Source: Desulfobacteraceae bacterium CG2_30_51_40
GTDB lineage: Bacteria > Desulfobacterota > DSM-4660 > Desulfatiglandales > Desulfatiglandaceae
DNA length: 35,360 bases
Reading direction: 5' to 3'
Assembly: GCA_001874005.1 (NCBI GenBank)
Contig: MNYJ01000154.1
Coordinates: forward strand, 1 to 35,360
Shown in pieces: positions 1-7,567 of this stretch; positions within the stretch are counted from its first letter, which is position 1, and each line of letters opens with the position of its first letter. The notes below the pieces were generated by a model, which had not been told where the DNA came from, made no database searches, and saw only the letters and a list, made by a program, of their open reading frames with translations. Made by a program: the position numbers and the translations under genes.

Positions 1-585
1 TCAAGGATATCCTGCGATCTGGTTGTCCTGGCCGCAGGTTCAACCCCTGCCGTTCCTTCCATTAAAGAGGGCCGGATCCGGATGGGGCGTGGGATCCTTG
101 TGGACGATTTTCTGGAAACCGATGAGAAGGGTATCTACGCTGCAGGAGACGTGGCAGAGGCAATGGACGTTATATCCGGGCAAAAGAAAGTAAATGCCAT
201 ATGGCCGGTCGCCGCTGAACAGGGAGTCGTCTCCGGAATGAACATGGTCGGCAGAAATGTTCCCTACCAAGGTGCTATTGGCCGGAACGTAGTGCGTATC
301 GGAGATCTGGATATGCTGAGCGGCGGGCTGATCAACCCGCCGCCGGAAGGGTCTTATGAAATCCTGGAAAATGAAGACCTGCGCCGGAAGACCTATAGAA
401 AACTACTCTTTGAAGAAGATGTGCTCAAGGGCCTCGTGATGTTGAACCGAATCGAAAAGGCAGGGGTGCTTCTTTCGTTGATGAAACGGCGGATGCCGAT
501 AACCGTATCAAAGGAGAGACTCTTGGACCCGGGTTTTGACTTCTGCCAGCTCCTGCCCGGTATGCAGCCGTCTGCGACGGCTTGA
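1..585 (+). CDS. FAD-dependent NAD(P)-type oxidoreductase, C-terminal part (5' end outside window)
   Basis: The reading frame is open from the first base, so the gene starts upstream of the window; the internal ATG at 82 is not its start. The visible part has the FAD-binding motif of the pyridine nucleotide-disulphide oxidoreductase family: VVLAAGSTP near the start, then TDEKGIYAAGDVAE, where the Asp of the GD pair contacts the flavin ribityl chain. About 130 residues follow, resembling the C-terminal domain of nitrite-reductase/FNOR-type flavoproteins. The next gene, a CooF-like ferredoxin, starts 36 bp downstream and cooS follows. Gene trios of CO dehydrogenase, CooF and an FNOR-type flavoprotein are known in anaerobes, so I infer that this enzyme moves electrons between CooF and NAD(P)(H). 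Cofactor preference cannot be read because the N-terminal half is missing. Confidence 0.85.
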   Translation, partial: SRISCDLVVLAAGSTPAVPSIKEGRIRMGRGILVDDFLETDEKGIYAAGDVAEAMDVISGQKKVNAIWPVAAEQGVVSGMNMVGRNVPYQGAIGRNVVRIGDLDMLSGGLINPPPEGSYEILENEDLRRKTYRKLLFEEDVLKGLVMLNRIEKAGVLLSLMKRRMPITVSKERLLDPGFDFCQLLPGMQPSATA

Positions 586-621
586 GGATTGGAACATAAT
601 GAAACGAAAGGAGGAAAGCCC

Positions 622-1233
622 ATGAAACAAGTAGTGATTCACCCTGAAAGGTGCGTGGGGTGCATGCAGTGCATGGTGGCATGTGCGACCGCCCATTCCA
701 AGACCAAAAGCCTTCCTGGGGCCCTTGGGGAAAGCCCGCTTCCCAAGCCGAGGATACATCTGGGGACAGGGCTTTATCGGGAGGGTTTCCCTAACCGGTG
801 CCGACACTGTGACCCTGCACCTTGCATGATGGTCTGTCTCCCGGGGGCCATCTACAGGGAAGAGGTGGGGAACACAGTGCTCATCAACGGGGAGAAATGC
901 ATCAATTGCGCCACCTGTGCCATGGCCTGTCCCTTTGGCGTAATTAGATATCACGAGGATAGCCTGGGGCCTCCGGGCAAGGCCATAGCCGTGAAATGCG
1001 ACAATTGCATTGACCGCCGGGCCAGGGGGCAGGTGCCCGCCTGTGTGGAGGTCTGTAAATGCGGGGCACTCACCTTCGAAGAGCCTTCGTCTTCCTTTAA
1101 GAGAAAGACGGACGAGATGGCCAGGAGGGTGTCTGCCGGCGCCGAAGAGCGGGCGGAAGTGGCATCGCCTGGCTTTGTTCTTATGAATGTTCTTAAAAGA
1201 GCACAGGTTGAATTATCCGGGCGCGAAGCCTAG
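622..1233 (+). CDS. cooF: CooF-like 4Fe-4S ferredoxin (electron transfer partner of CO dehydrogenase)
   Basis: The protein has 203 residues from the ATG at 622, chosen because AAGGAGG lies at 608-614; an in-frame TTG at 589 is less likely. It has four cysteine groups typical of the DmsB/HycB/CooF ferredoxins: CVGCMQCMVAC near the N-terminus, CRHCDPAPCMMVC, CINCATCAMAC, and CDNC followed by PACVEVC. This fits four cubane clusters. There is no signal peptide, so it should be cytoplasmic. In known CO-oxidising systems CooF takes electrons from CooS and passes them to a hydrogenase or flavoprotein. Here it lies between an FAD oxidoreductase and cooS, which argues for electron delivery to NAD(P) rather than to a hydrogenase. 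It is 25 bp upstream of cooS and surely co-transcribed. The C-terminal 30 residues are charged and lack cysteine. Confidence 0.88.
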   Translation: MKQVVIHPERCVGCMQCMVACATAHSKTKSLPGALGESPLPKPRIHLGTGLYREGFPNRCRHCDPAPCMMVCLPGAIYREEVGNTVLINGEKCINCATCAMACPFGVIRYHEDSLGPPGKAIAVKCDNCIDRRARGQVPACVEVCKCGALTFEEPSSSFKRKTDEMARRVSAGAEERAEVASPGFVLMNVLKRAQVELSGREA

Positions 1234-1258
1234 CTGCCGGCAGGGAGGAGGAATAGCC

Positions 1259-3154
1259 ATGAGCGATAAGACAAAGAAATTTGAAAAATACACTATCACG
1301 CGTGACGGTCAACTGATGCTGGGAAAGGCGGAGCAGGAACAGATCGAGACCGTTTGGGATCGTTTTGAAGACCAGTTGCCCCAGTGCGGCTATTGCGAGA
1401 TGGGACTGAGCTGCAGAAACTGCGCCATGGGCCCCTGCCGCGTGGACCCCTTTGGTGAAGGGCCTCAGAAGGGCGTATGCGGCGCCGACGCTGATATCAT
1501 CGTGGCAAGGAATTTCGGACGGATGATCGCAGCCGGCGCTGCCTCACACTCGGATCATGGTCGCGACCTTGTGGAGGTATTGGAAAAGGTGAGCCAGGGC
1601 AAAGCGCCCGGATATAAGATCAATGATTCTGAAAAATTGATGCGAGTGGCGGCTGAATACGGCGTCGCTACGGAGGGTAAAGACGCCCTCACCGTGGCAG
1701 GTGAACTCTCTTACGCCATGCAGGAAGACTACGGAACACGCAAGAAAGGTATCCAACTCATTTCCAGGGTGCCGCCAAAACGCTTGAAGGTGTGGGAAAA
1801 GCTCGGGATCATACCCAGGGGAATAGACCGTGAGACCTCGGAGATGATGCACCGAACGCACATGGGTGTGGACAATGACTGGCTCAATCTGCTTCTCCAG
1901 GGCATGCGAAATGCGCTTTCCGACGGCTGGGGAGGTTCTCTCATCGCAACCGAGGTCTCGGATATCCTCTTCGGTACGCCTAAACCGGTAAGTTCCACCG
2001 TCAACATTGGAGTTCTCAAGGAAGATCATGTCAATATTCTCGTGCATGGCCACAACCCTGTGGTGTCAGAAATGATCTGCCGGGCCGCCGAAGACAATGA
2101 ACTCGTGCGGCTGGCCAGAGAAAAAGGCGCCAAGGGGATCAACCTTGCCGGTCTTTGCTGCACTGGCAATGAACTCCTGATGCGCCACGGGGTCCCCATG
2201 GCCGGCAATCATCTCATGACTGAGCTGGTTCTCATGACGGGCGCAGTGGAAATGATTCTCGTTGACTATCAGTGCATCATGCCTTCTCTGGGGCATGTGG
2301 CAAAATGCTTTCACACCCGTATGATCTCCACGAGCGACAAGGCCAAGTTCCCTGGGATGGACCACAGGGAATTTCATCCTGAAAATGCCGCTCAGCTTGC
2401 CAGGGAACTGGTGAAGGAGGCGGTTGAAAACTTTACAAACAGAAATCCCGACAGGGTCTATATTCCTGTGGACCCGGTCCAATGCATGGCGGGATTTTCG
2501 GTTGAGGCCATTCTCGGGGCGCTTGGAGGTAGTCCTGCTCCCCTGATAGATGCCCTTAAGGCCGGAAAGATCAGAGGAGCCGCAGGCATAGTCGGGTGCA
2601 ACAACCCCAAGATCAGGCAGGACTACGGGCACGTAACCCTTGCAAAGCGACTAATTGAAAATGACATCCTGGTCTTGGATACGGGATGCGCTTCAGTGGC
2701 CACGGCAAAGGCCGGTTTGAAGGTGCCGGAGGCCATTCGGCTTGCAGGGCCCGGGCTCAAGGAAGTGTGCGGAGCCTTGGGGATTCCACCGGTCCTCCAT
2801 GTGGGCAGTTGTGTGGACAATGTCCGGATCATGGTCCTTGCCGCCGCGCTTGCCAATACCCTTGGGACGGATATTAGCGATCTACCCCTGGCAGGTGCCG
2901 CTCCCGAGTGGTATTCGGAAAAGGCCGTTTCCATCGGGGTTTATGTGGTAGCCAGCGGAATCTTCACTGTGCTTGGGCCTACGCCGCCCATAACAGGAAG
3001 TGCCAAGGTGGTGAACATGGCCACTGCCGGTCTCAACGATGCAGTGGGGGCCTGTTTTGCCGTGGAACCGGATCCAGAAAAGGCAGCCGTTCTAATCAGA
3101 CGCCACATCGAAAAAAAACGAAAGGGGCTGGGGTTGTCCTCGATCGAGGTATGA
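1259..3154 (+). CDS. cooS: Anaerobic (Ni-Fe) carbon monoxide dehydrogenase catalytic subunit
   Basis: The protein has 631 residues from the ATG at 1259, preceded by GGAGGAGG. CooS interconverts CO and CO2 at a NiFeS C-cluster as a cytoplasmic homodimer. All C-cluster ligand positions of the family are present: His265 in HGHNP, Cys301 in LCCTGNE, Cys339 in DYQCIMP, Cys447 in VGCNNP, Cys477 in DTGCAS and Cys518 in HVGSCVDN. The histidine-rich proton path is seen in AASHSDHG. B-cluster cysteines are Cys52, 55, 60 and 74. The D-cluster region reads PQCGYC (Cys43, Cys46), and Ser51 occupies the place where CX7C enzymes have their second ligand. This CX2C pattern matches the Desulfovibrio-type [2Fe-2S] D-cluster. 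No cooC or cooJ nickel-insertion gene is visible. The gene ends an FNOR-cooF-cooS unit closed by a hairpin at 3168-3207. Confidence 0.96.
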   Translation: MSDKTKKFEKYTITRDGQLMLGKAEQEQIETVWDRFEDQLPQCGYCEMGLSCRNCAMGPCRVDPFGEGPQKGVCGADADIIVARNFGRMIAAGAASHSDHGRDLVEVLEKVSQGKAPGYKINDSEKLMRVAAEYGVATEGKDALTVAGELSYAMQEDYGTRKKGIQLISRVPPKRLKVWEKLGIIPRGIDRETSEMMHRTHMGVDNDWLNLLLQGMRNALSDGWGGSLIATEVSDILFGTPKPVSSTVNIGVLKEDHVNILVHGHNPVVSEMICRAAEDNELVRLAREKGAKGINLAGLCCTGNELLMRHGVPMAGNHLMTELVLMTGAVEMILVDYQCIMPSLGHVAKCFHTRMISTSDKAKFPGMDHREFHPENAAQLARELVKEAVENFTNRNPDRVYIPVDPVQCMAGFSVEAILGALGGSPAPLIDALKAGKIRGAAGIVGCNNPKIRQDYGHVTLAKRLIENDILVLDTGCASVATAKAGLKVPEAIRLAGPGLKEVCGALGIPPVLHVGSCVDNVRIMVLAAALANTLGTDISDLPLAGAAPEWYSEKAVSIGVYVVASGIFTVLGPTPPITGSAKVVNMATAGLNDAVGACFAVEPDPEKAAVLIRRHIEKKRKGLGLSSIEV

Positions 3155-3167
3155 AAACCGCAACTGG

Positions 3168-3207
3168 TGGGGAGGAACTTTAGCAGAAACTCCCTCCCCA
3201 TCGTTTT
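3168..3207 (+). terminator. Rho-independent terminator after cooS
   Basis: An 8-bp perfect stem, TGGGGAGG (3168-3175) with CCTCCCCA (3193-3200), is followed by TCGTTTT. It lies 14 bp after the cooS stop codon and before the MITE copy at 3222, so it should end the FNOR-cooF-cooS transcript. The loop can pair further through TTT and AAA. Confidence 0.7.
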
Positions 3208-3221
3208 CGAGAGTGTAACTA

Positions 3222-3363
3222 GTGCCCATCCGTAAATGGCTATTTTCACCGATTTCGGCGTTGGGCTCAAATTTTAATCCTCGAAATACGTCAATGTATT
3301 CCTGTGGTTAAAATTATCGCCCGCCTTGAACTCGACGAAACTATCTCATTTCCGGATGGACAC
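3222..3363. mobile_element. MITE-like 142-bp palindromic element, copy 1
   Basis: The element begins GTGCCCATCC and ends GGATGGACAC. The outer 17 bases are inverted repeats with two mismatches, and TA flanks both sides (3220-3221 and 3364-3365). The inner arms are also complementary: AATTTTAA (3270-3277) pairs with TTAAAATT (3308-3315), and AATAC (3285-3289) with GTATT (3296-3300), all centred on 3292.5. The whole unit can therefore fold into one long imperfect hairpin. It carries no plausible gene. It differs from the copy at 35188 by one base. The rest of the gene-free stretch 3155-3481 holds the cooS terminator and, from 3366 to 3481, nothing I recognise. Confidence 0.85.
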
Positions 3364-3481
3364 TAACTACACAGGTTCAAAGTTCAGGAGTTCACGCTTC
3401 AGGGCTGGAGGGCGATGAAGAATGAACTACTGAGTGAAGAGACAAATACAAGATGCTGCTGCGACCGGAAACGAACGCCAC

Positions 3482-3889
3482 TTATATGAGATGAAAGGTA
3501 AGCGACCTCTGGTTTTCCTGAACGGGGAGCTTAGTCTGTACCCGTCTGCTTCCGACCTTAACCTTCTTTCCGATAATATCCATATTGCTCTGATCCAACG
3601 GCAGACCCTCAAGGTTTCCCATGACCCACGGCCCCTCGTCTAGTTCCACCATGGCAACCACATAGGGAGGTGTCCTGCCTTCGGGAGCTACCCTCACCAC
3701 GGTGAAGGTTCGGAGAGTCCCCACTCCGCTCATCTCAGCCACCCTCAGTTCCTGCCCTCCGCAGGCCCTGCATACCCCCAGGGGAGGACACGTGGCCGCC
3801 CCGCATCCGTTGCAGACAAGACCGAGCAGTTTTTCCTGCTCAAGCCCCTGCATAAACTGATTATATGTGAGTTTATATTCCATGATCAT
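3482..3889 (-). CDS. DUF35 / OB-fold zinc-ribbon protein, partner of thiolase
   Basis: The protein has 135 residues from the ATG at 3889, whose A is the last base of the upstream thiolase stop codon (TGATG), so the two are translationally coupled. A GTG at 3892 and an ATG at 3883 are alternatives. A rubredoxin-like zinc ribbon is seen as Cys26-x2-Cys29 and Cys40-x2-Cys43, followed by a beta-rich OB-fold region typical of the DUF35 family. Members of this family (for example ChsH2 and the small subunits of benzylsuccinate- or steroid-pathway thiolases and aldolases) form a complex with a SCP2-type thiolase and hold the acyl-CoA near the active site. The adjacent thiolase makes the same role very likely here. 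It is the last gene of the long minus-strand operon; no clear terminator follows. Confidence 0.85.
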   Translation of the reverse strand: MIMEYKLTYNQFMQGLEQEKLLGLVCNGCGAATCPPLGVCRACGGQELRVAEMSGVGTLRTFTVVRVAPEGRTPPYVVAMVELDEGPWVMGNLEGLPLDQSNMDIIGKKVKVGSRRVQTKLPVQENQRSLTFHLI

Positions 3890-5055
3890 CACACCCTCAG
3901 GATGATATTGCAGACAGTACCGAAATCCCCGCCAAGGGTATCTACCATCCCCACCCTTGCTCCATTAACCTGCCGCTCACCGCATTCACCCCGTAACTGC
4001 TCAACTATCTCAGTCACCTGCGCCGCTCCGGTCGCGCCTATCGGATGACCTTTTGCCTTCAGGCCGCCGGATGGATTCACGACAAGCTTTCCTCCAAGAT
4101 AGGTCTCCCTGCTGCTTGCCGACTTGTAGGCCGATCCAAATCCGTAAAAGCCCATGGCTTCAAGGGCGAGGATCTCGGCTATGGTAAAGCAGTCGTGGAG
4201 TTCAACCACCTGCACATCTTGAGGCCCTATGCCGGCCTGAGAAAAGGCCTGACGGGATGCCTCCTCCCTTGCCTTTATCCGGGTCAGGTCCCTTTGAAGA
4301 TAAAGGGATCCGGCCGATGCCTGGCCTGTCCCGGCAATAAAAACCGGTTTTTCAACCAGTTCCCTGGCCTTGTTTGCCTCGGCTAACACAAGGGCCGCGG
4401 CCCCATCGGAGAATGGACAGCAATCGAAGAGCTGCAGGGGATCTGCAACCATCATGCTGTTTAGCACCGTATCCACGGTAATGGGTTTCCGGAAATGTGC
4501 CTTGGGATTGAGGGAGCCGTGATAATGATTCTTTACCGCTACCTCAGCCATGTGCCTTTTAAGCTCGCTCAGGGCTATACCGTATTTATGGGCGTACATG
4601 TGGGCAGCCATGGCAAATACCCCAGGGAATGTTATTCCCGCGGAAGATTCATGATGAGCCTGGCAGGCCATGGCAAAGGTGCGAGTCGCAAGAGGGGTCC
4701 CCATCCCGGCAGCCCTTTCGGTTCCTCCCGCCAATACGACATCATATATCCCGGCCCCTACCAGCAAGGCCGCGTGCCTGATAGCCACTGTAGCCGTAGC
4801 GCATGCGGATTCAAACCTTGTAGCCGGCGCCCCTGTTGGAAGTCCCAGTTCCGCGTGGGCAAAAGGGGCCATGTGGAGCTGCCCCTCTTCAAAATCACCC
4901 AGACAATTTCCGAAAAAAAGGGCCTGGATGTCTTTAGGATTCAGGCTGGACTTGGATATCGCTTCAAGACCCGCCTCGGCAAACATCTCAAGGTTGGTCT
5001 TGTCCGAGACCCCGAATTTGGTCATGGCCACACCTAAAACGGCAACCTCTCTCAT
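3889..5055 (-). CDS. SCP2/SCP-x-type thiolase (acyl-CoA acetyltransferase)
   Basis: The protein has 388 residues, with GGGAG just upstream of the ATG at 5055. The nucleophilic cysteine lies in FESACATATVA (Cys85). The catalytic histidine regions are VELHDCFTIAEI and GGLKAKGHPIGATGAAQ near the C-terminus, as in the lipid-transfer-protein/SCP-x thiolase group rather than FadA-type thiolases. The length is normal. Such enzymes cleave 3-oxoacyl-CoA with CoA, or run the reverse reaction, and members with a DUF35 partner act on bulky or branched substrates. Here the DUF35 gene overlaps it by one base and an acyl-CoA ligase ends 15 bp upstream, so these three probably act on one pathway. The actual substrate cannot be read from the sequence. 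Confidence 0.9.
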   Translation of the reverse strand: MREVAVLGVAMTKFGVSDKTNLEMFAEAGLEAISKSSLNPKDIQALFFGNCLGDFEEGQLHMAPFAHAELGLPTGAPATRFESACATATVAIRHAALLVGAGIYDVVLAGGTERAAGMGTPLATRTFAMACQAHHESSAGITFPGVFAMAAHMYAHKYGIALSELKRHMAEVAVKNHYHGSLNPKAHFRKPITVDTVLNSMMVADPLQLFDCCPFSDGAAALVLAEANKARELVEKPVFIAGTGQASAGSLYLQRDLTRIKAREEASRQAFSQAGIGPQDVQVVELHDCFTIAEILALEAMGFYGFGSAYKSASSRETYLGGKLVVNPSGGLKAKGHPIGATGAAQVTEIVEQLRGECGERQVNGARVGMVDTLGGDFGTVCNIILRV

Positions 5056-5070
5056 CGCAGCTCTCCCTTC

Positions 5071-6594
5071 CTAGCCCTTGACCCCATAAAGTTCCTTAAC
5101 CTTTGCCCTGTCAGGGTTGCCATCAGATCCCAGGGGCATATCAGCCACAAACTGGACATAGTGCGGCTTCTTGTAGCGCGCAAGTCTTTCAGCTACAAAT
5201 TCTATCAGCTCCTTTTCTCCCAGATTCATACCGCTCTTAAGCAGGCACACCGCCTTTATTCCCTCTTTCCACTTGGGATCAGGTACCCCGAAGACAACGG
5301 TCTTCTCAACCGCCGGATGCTGCAGGATGGCCTTTTCGACTTCGGCCGGATATACGTTTTCTCCTCCCGGTTTTATAAGCTCCTTTTCCGCCTTTCTTCC
5401 CGCGTACCACAGAAATCCATCCTCGTCAAAGCGGCCCATATCCCCGGTATGATGCCAGCTCTCTCTAAACGTATAGGCGTTTTCCTTTTCCAGATTCCAG
5501 TAACCCTTAAAGACCATTGGGCCCTTTACAACGATCTCTCCCACCATCCCGGTCGTAACAAACCTGTCGTATTCATCTACCAGCCTTACCTCCGCAAGCG
5601 GGAGTGGCCTCCCGGCAGAGCCAGGCCTGTCGTTATAAGGCCCGAAGGTCGCTATGCAGGATGTCTCGGTCTGACCGTAGAGGCAATAGAATGTTCCGCC
5701 GGTCATCTTCTGATATCTTTCTATAGTTTCAGGGGTCTCAAGGCCGCCTACGGCCCTCAGCGAGCTTATGTCACCGCCTTTCTTTTCCTTCAGATCAAGA
5801 AGGGTTGATAGGATCGGAGGAAACTCGACCATGAAACTTGCCTTTCGCTCCTCAATAAGCCTCAAGACCCTTTCAGGATCAAATTTTCTCACATTGAGAT
5901 TGAGCCCTCCGCCGTGGAACATCGCCGTTGCCGTAAAAAGGCCGCCCACGTGGAAGAGTGGGAGGATATTCATGTTTACATCCTCAGGTTTCAGGTCAAT
6001 ATAGTAAGCAAAGTGCATGTCGGCGCACAGAACGTTGCCGTGGCTTAGAAGGGCGCCCCTCGGTCTTCCCCCAACTGCAGCCGTGTGTATAATCACAAAG
6101 CCGTCATCCCATGACACCTCGGCCGGCGTCACCGGAGACTCGGAATTCATGAGTTCATCAAAGGGTCTGAAACTTCCGCCCGCAGACTCGAGGTTGAAAA
6201 AATGGGCGACGGAAGGAATGTCTTTCTTTATCTTCCCGATTGTGTCCTGGAATTCGTTGTCCGCAAAAAGAAGTGCCGGAGTGCAATCATTTATATTGTA
6301 TGCCACTTCGTCTGCCGACAGCCTCCAGTTGATGGGAAGTACTATGGCTCCCAGGACACTTGCCCCACCGTAGATAAGAAAGAACTCAAGGCTGTTTTTA
6401 CCTATGACCCCGATGCGGTCTCCCTTTGCCACGCCAAGTTTCTTGAGTCCGGAGGCAAGTCTTTCAACCATCTCCTTATACTGGGCGAAGGTGACACTGC
6501 GGCCGTCTTCTGCATCCACCCAGGCCTCCTTCTTTCCAAAACATCCGGCATTTCGGCAAATCACATCATAAAAGGTCAGATCATGTACCCCCAT
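5071..6594 (-). CDS. AMP-dependent acyl-CoA ligase (ANL superfamily, divergent core motifs)
   Basis: The protein has 507 residues; GGAGG lies about 9 bases before the ATG at 6594. It should activate a carboxylic acid to its CoA thioester through an acyl-adenylate. The A3 phosphate loop reads HTAAVGGRPRGALLSHGN (residues 170-187), which lacks the usual TSGTTGxPKG pattern. A5 is YGQTETS. A7/A8 are HTGDMGRFDEDGF, then AGRKAEKELIKPGGENVYP. The A10 loop near the C-terminus is GSDGNPDRAKVKE, with Asn where most ANL ligases carry the lysine that helps form the adenylate. I believe similar changes occur in a CaiC-like deltaproteobacterial subgroup, so this may be a family trait rather than decay. It lies upstream of the thiolase and is separated from livF by 171 bp holding a hairpin repeat. 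Confidence 0.88.
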   Translation of the reverse strand: MGVHDLTFYDVICRNAGCFGKKEAWVDAEDGRSVTFAQYKEMVERLASGLKKLGVAKGDRIGVIGKNSLEFFLIYGGASVLGAIVLPINWRLSADEVAYNINDCTPALLFADNEFQDTIGKIKKDIPSVAHFFNLESAGGSFRPFDELMNSESPVTPAEVSWDDGFVIIHTAAVGGRPRGALLSHGNVLCADMHFAYYIDLKPEDVNMNILPLFHVGGLFTATAMFHGGGLNLNVRKFDPERVLRLIEERKASFMVEFPPILSTLLDLKEKKGGDISSLRAVGGLETPETIERYQKMTGGTFYCLYGQTETSCIATFGPYNDRPGSAGRPLPLAEVRLVDEYDRFVTTGMVGEIVVKGPMVFKGYWNLEKENAYTFRESWHHTGDMGRFDEDGFLWYAGRKAEKELIKPGGENVYPAEVEKAILQHPAVEKTVVFGVPDPKWKEGIKAVCLLKSGMNLGEKELIEFVAERLARYKKPHYVQFVADMPLGSDGNPDRAKVKELYGVKG

Positions 6595-6627
6595 ATTCAG
6601 CTTCCTCCGTTGATTTTCATTATCTGC

Positions 6628-6736
6628 AACTAACCCTCATGCCCGCGCAGGGCACAACGAAACATGAAAATCACCCCCACCCATCCCTCCCCCATCGAGA
6701 CGGAGGCATAAATAGAAGGGGCTATTCTCATATAAA
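6628..6736. repeat. GC-rich palindromic (REP-like) repeat, copy A
   Basis: The intergenic gap between livF and the ligase gene holds a repeat whose core from GCACAACGAAAC (6652) to CATATAAA is closely matched at 30048-30131. Its ends form a hairpin: ATGAAAATCACCCCC near 6664 against GGGGCTATTCTCATAT near 6718, with CCCTCCCCC and a GGAGG-type stretch between. The flank ACTAACCCTCATGCCCG also reappears, with small changes, at the right edge of the window. It lies inside an operon and could stabilise or attenuate the mRNA. Confidence 0.7.
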
Positions 6737-6765
6737 CGGCCCTCGAAGATCTTTTTAAACCCAGA

Positions 6766-7560
6766 CTAGGCCAGCCATCTCTTTCTGCGCTTGTAGTGCT
6801 TTACCTCCCTGTAACTCTTCCTCTTTCCCACCTGGCTCAGCCCCAGATAGAATTCCTTGATATCCTCGTTTTCCCGTAATTTCTCCGATGGTCCGTCGAG
6901 CACGATCCTGCCGTTTTCCATTACATAGGCATATTCAGAAATGGACAGGGCCACAAAAGCGTTCTGCTCCACAAGGAGCATCGAGGTCTTCCTATCGTCG
7001 TTTATCAGTTTTATTATCCGGAAAATCTCTTTTACAAGCGCGGGGCTCAGACCCAACGACGGCTCATCGAGCAGCATTATCTTGGGTCTTGCCATCAGGC
7101 CCCTTCCCATCACCAGCATCTGTCTTTCGCCGCCCGAGAGGTAGCCGCTTATCCTGTTTCGCATCCTTGCAAGGGTTGGGAAGTAGGCGTAAACAGACTC
7201 CGCGTCCGCCTTTATCGCTCCCGAGTCGCTCCTGGTGTAGGCTCCCACCTTGATGTTTTCATCAACCGTGAGCTGTTCAAAAAGCGGCCTTCCCTCCATA
7301 ATCTGGACAATGCCCATGCGCACTATCTCTTCAGGACTCTTGCGCTCTATCCTGACGCCTTCGAACTGGATATTGCCGTCTGTGACTTCTCCCAGTTCCG
7401 TATGCAAAAGCCCTGAGATGCCCTTGAGTGTAGTGGATTTGCCTGCGCCGTTTCCCCCGAGGAGGGCTACTATAGCCCCCTCGGTGACATCAAGTGAGAC
7501 CCCTTTAAGCACAAGTATCACATCGCTGTATATGACCTCTATGTTATTGAGCCTCAGCAT
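6766..7560 (-). CDS. livF: LIV-type ABC transporter ATP-binding protein
   Basis: The protein has 264 residues, with AGGAG just before the ATG at 7560. It has Walker A GGNGAGKST, the Q-loop region IVQIMEGRPLFEQLT typical of LivF, the signature LSGGERQMLVMGR and Walker B IMLLDEPSLGL. It would form the cytoplasmic ATPase pair with the LivG homologue at 13305-14084 and power the LivHM permease. Relative to E. coli LivF it has an extra basic C-terminal tail of about 25 residues (GKRKSYREVKHYKRRKR), which I have the impression occurs in related proteins from operons with acyl-CoA ligases. It follows the lipoprotein gene by 7 bp. The ligand is unlikely to be an amino acid given the surrounding acyl-CoA genes. 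Confidence 0.92.
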   Translation of the reverse strand: MLRLNNIEVIYSDVILVLKGVSLDVTEGAIVALLGGNGAGKSTTLKGISGLLHTELGEVTDGNIQFEGVRIERKSPEEIVRMGIVQIMEGRPLFEQLTVDENIKVGAYTRSDSGAIKADAESVYAYFPTLARMRNRISGYLSGGERQMLVMGRGLMARPKIMLLDEPSLGLSPALVKEIFRIIKLINDDRKTSMLLVEQNAFVALSISEYAYVMENGRIVLDGPSEKLRENEDIKEFYLGLSQVGKRKSYREVKHYKRRKRWLA

Positions 7561-7567
7561 TGTGCTC

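Noticed and set aside
3427-3643. Short open frames on both strands around the 3' end of the DUF35 gene
   Set aside because: The plus-strand frame is the mirror of the DUF35 coding region, and the minus one overlaps it out of frame; neither has a start signal or recognisable product.
4045-5074. Several plus-strand frames of 113 to 180 codons opposite the thiolase
   Set aside because: They are antisense shadows of a gene with intact catalytic motifs. The same holds for the long frames opposite cooS, the ligases and the kinases.
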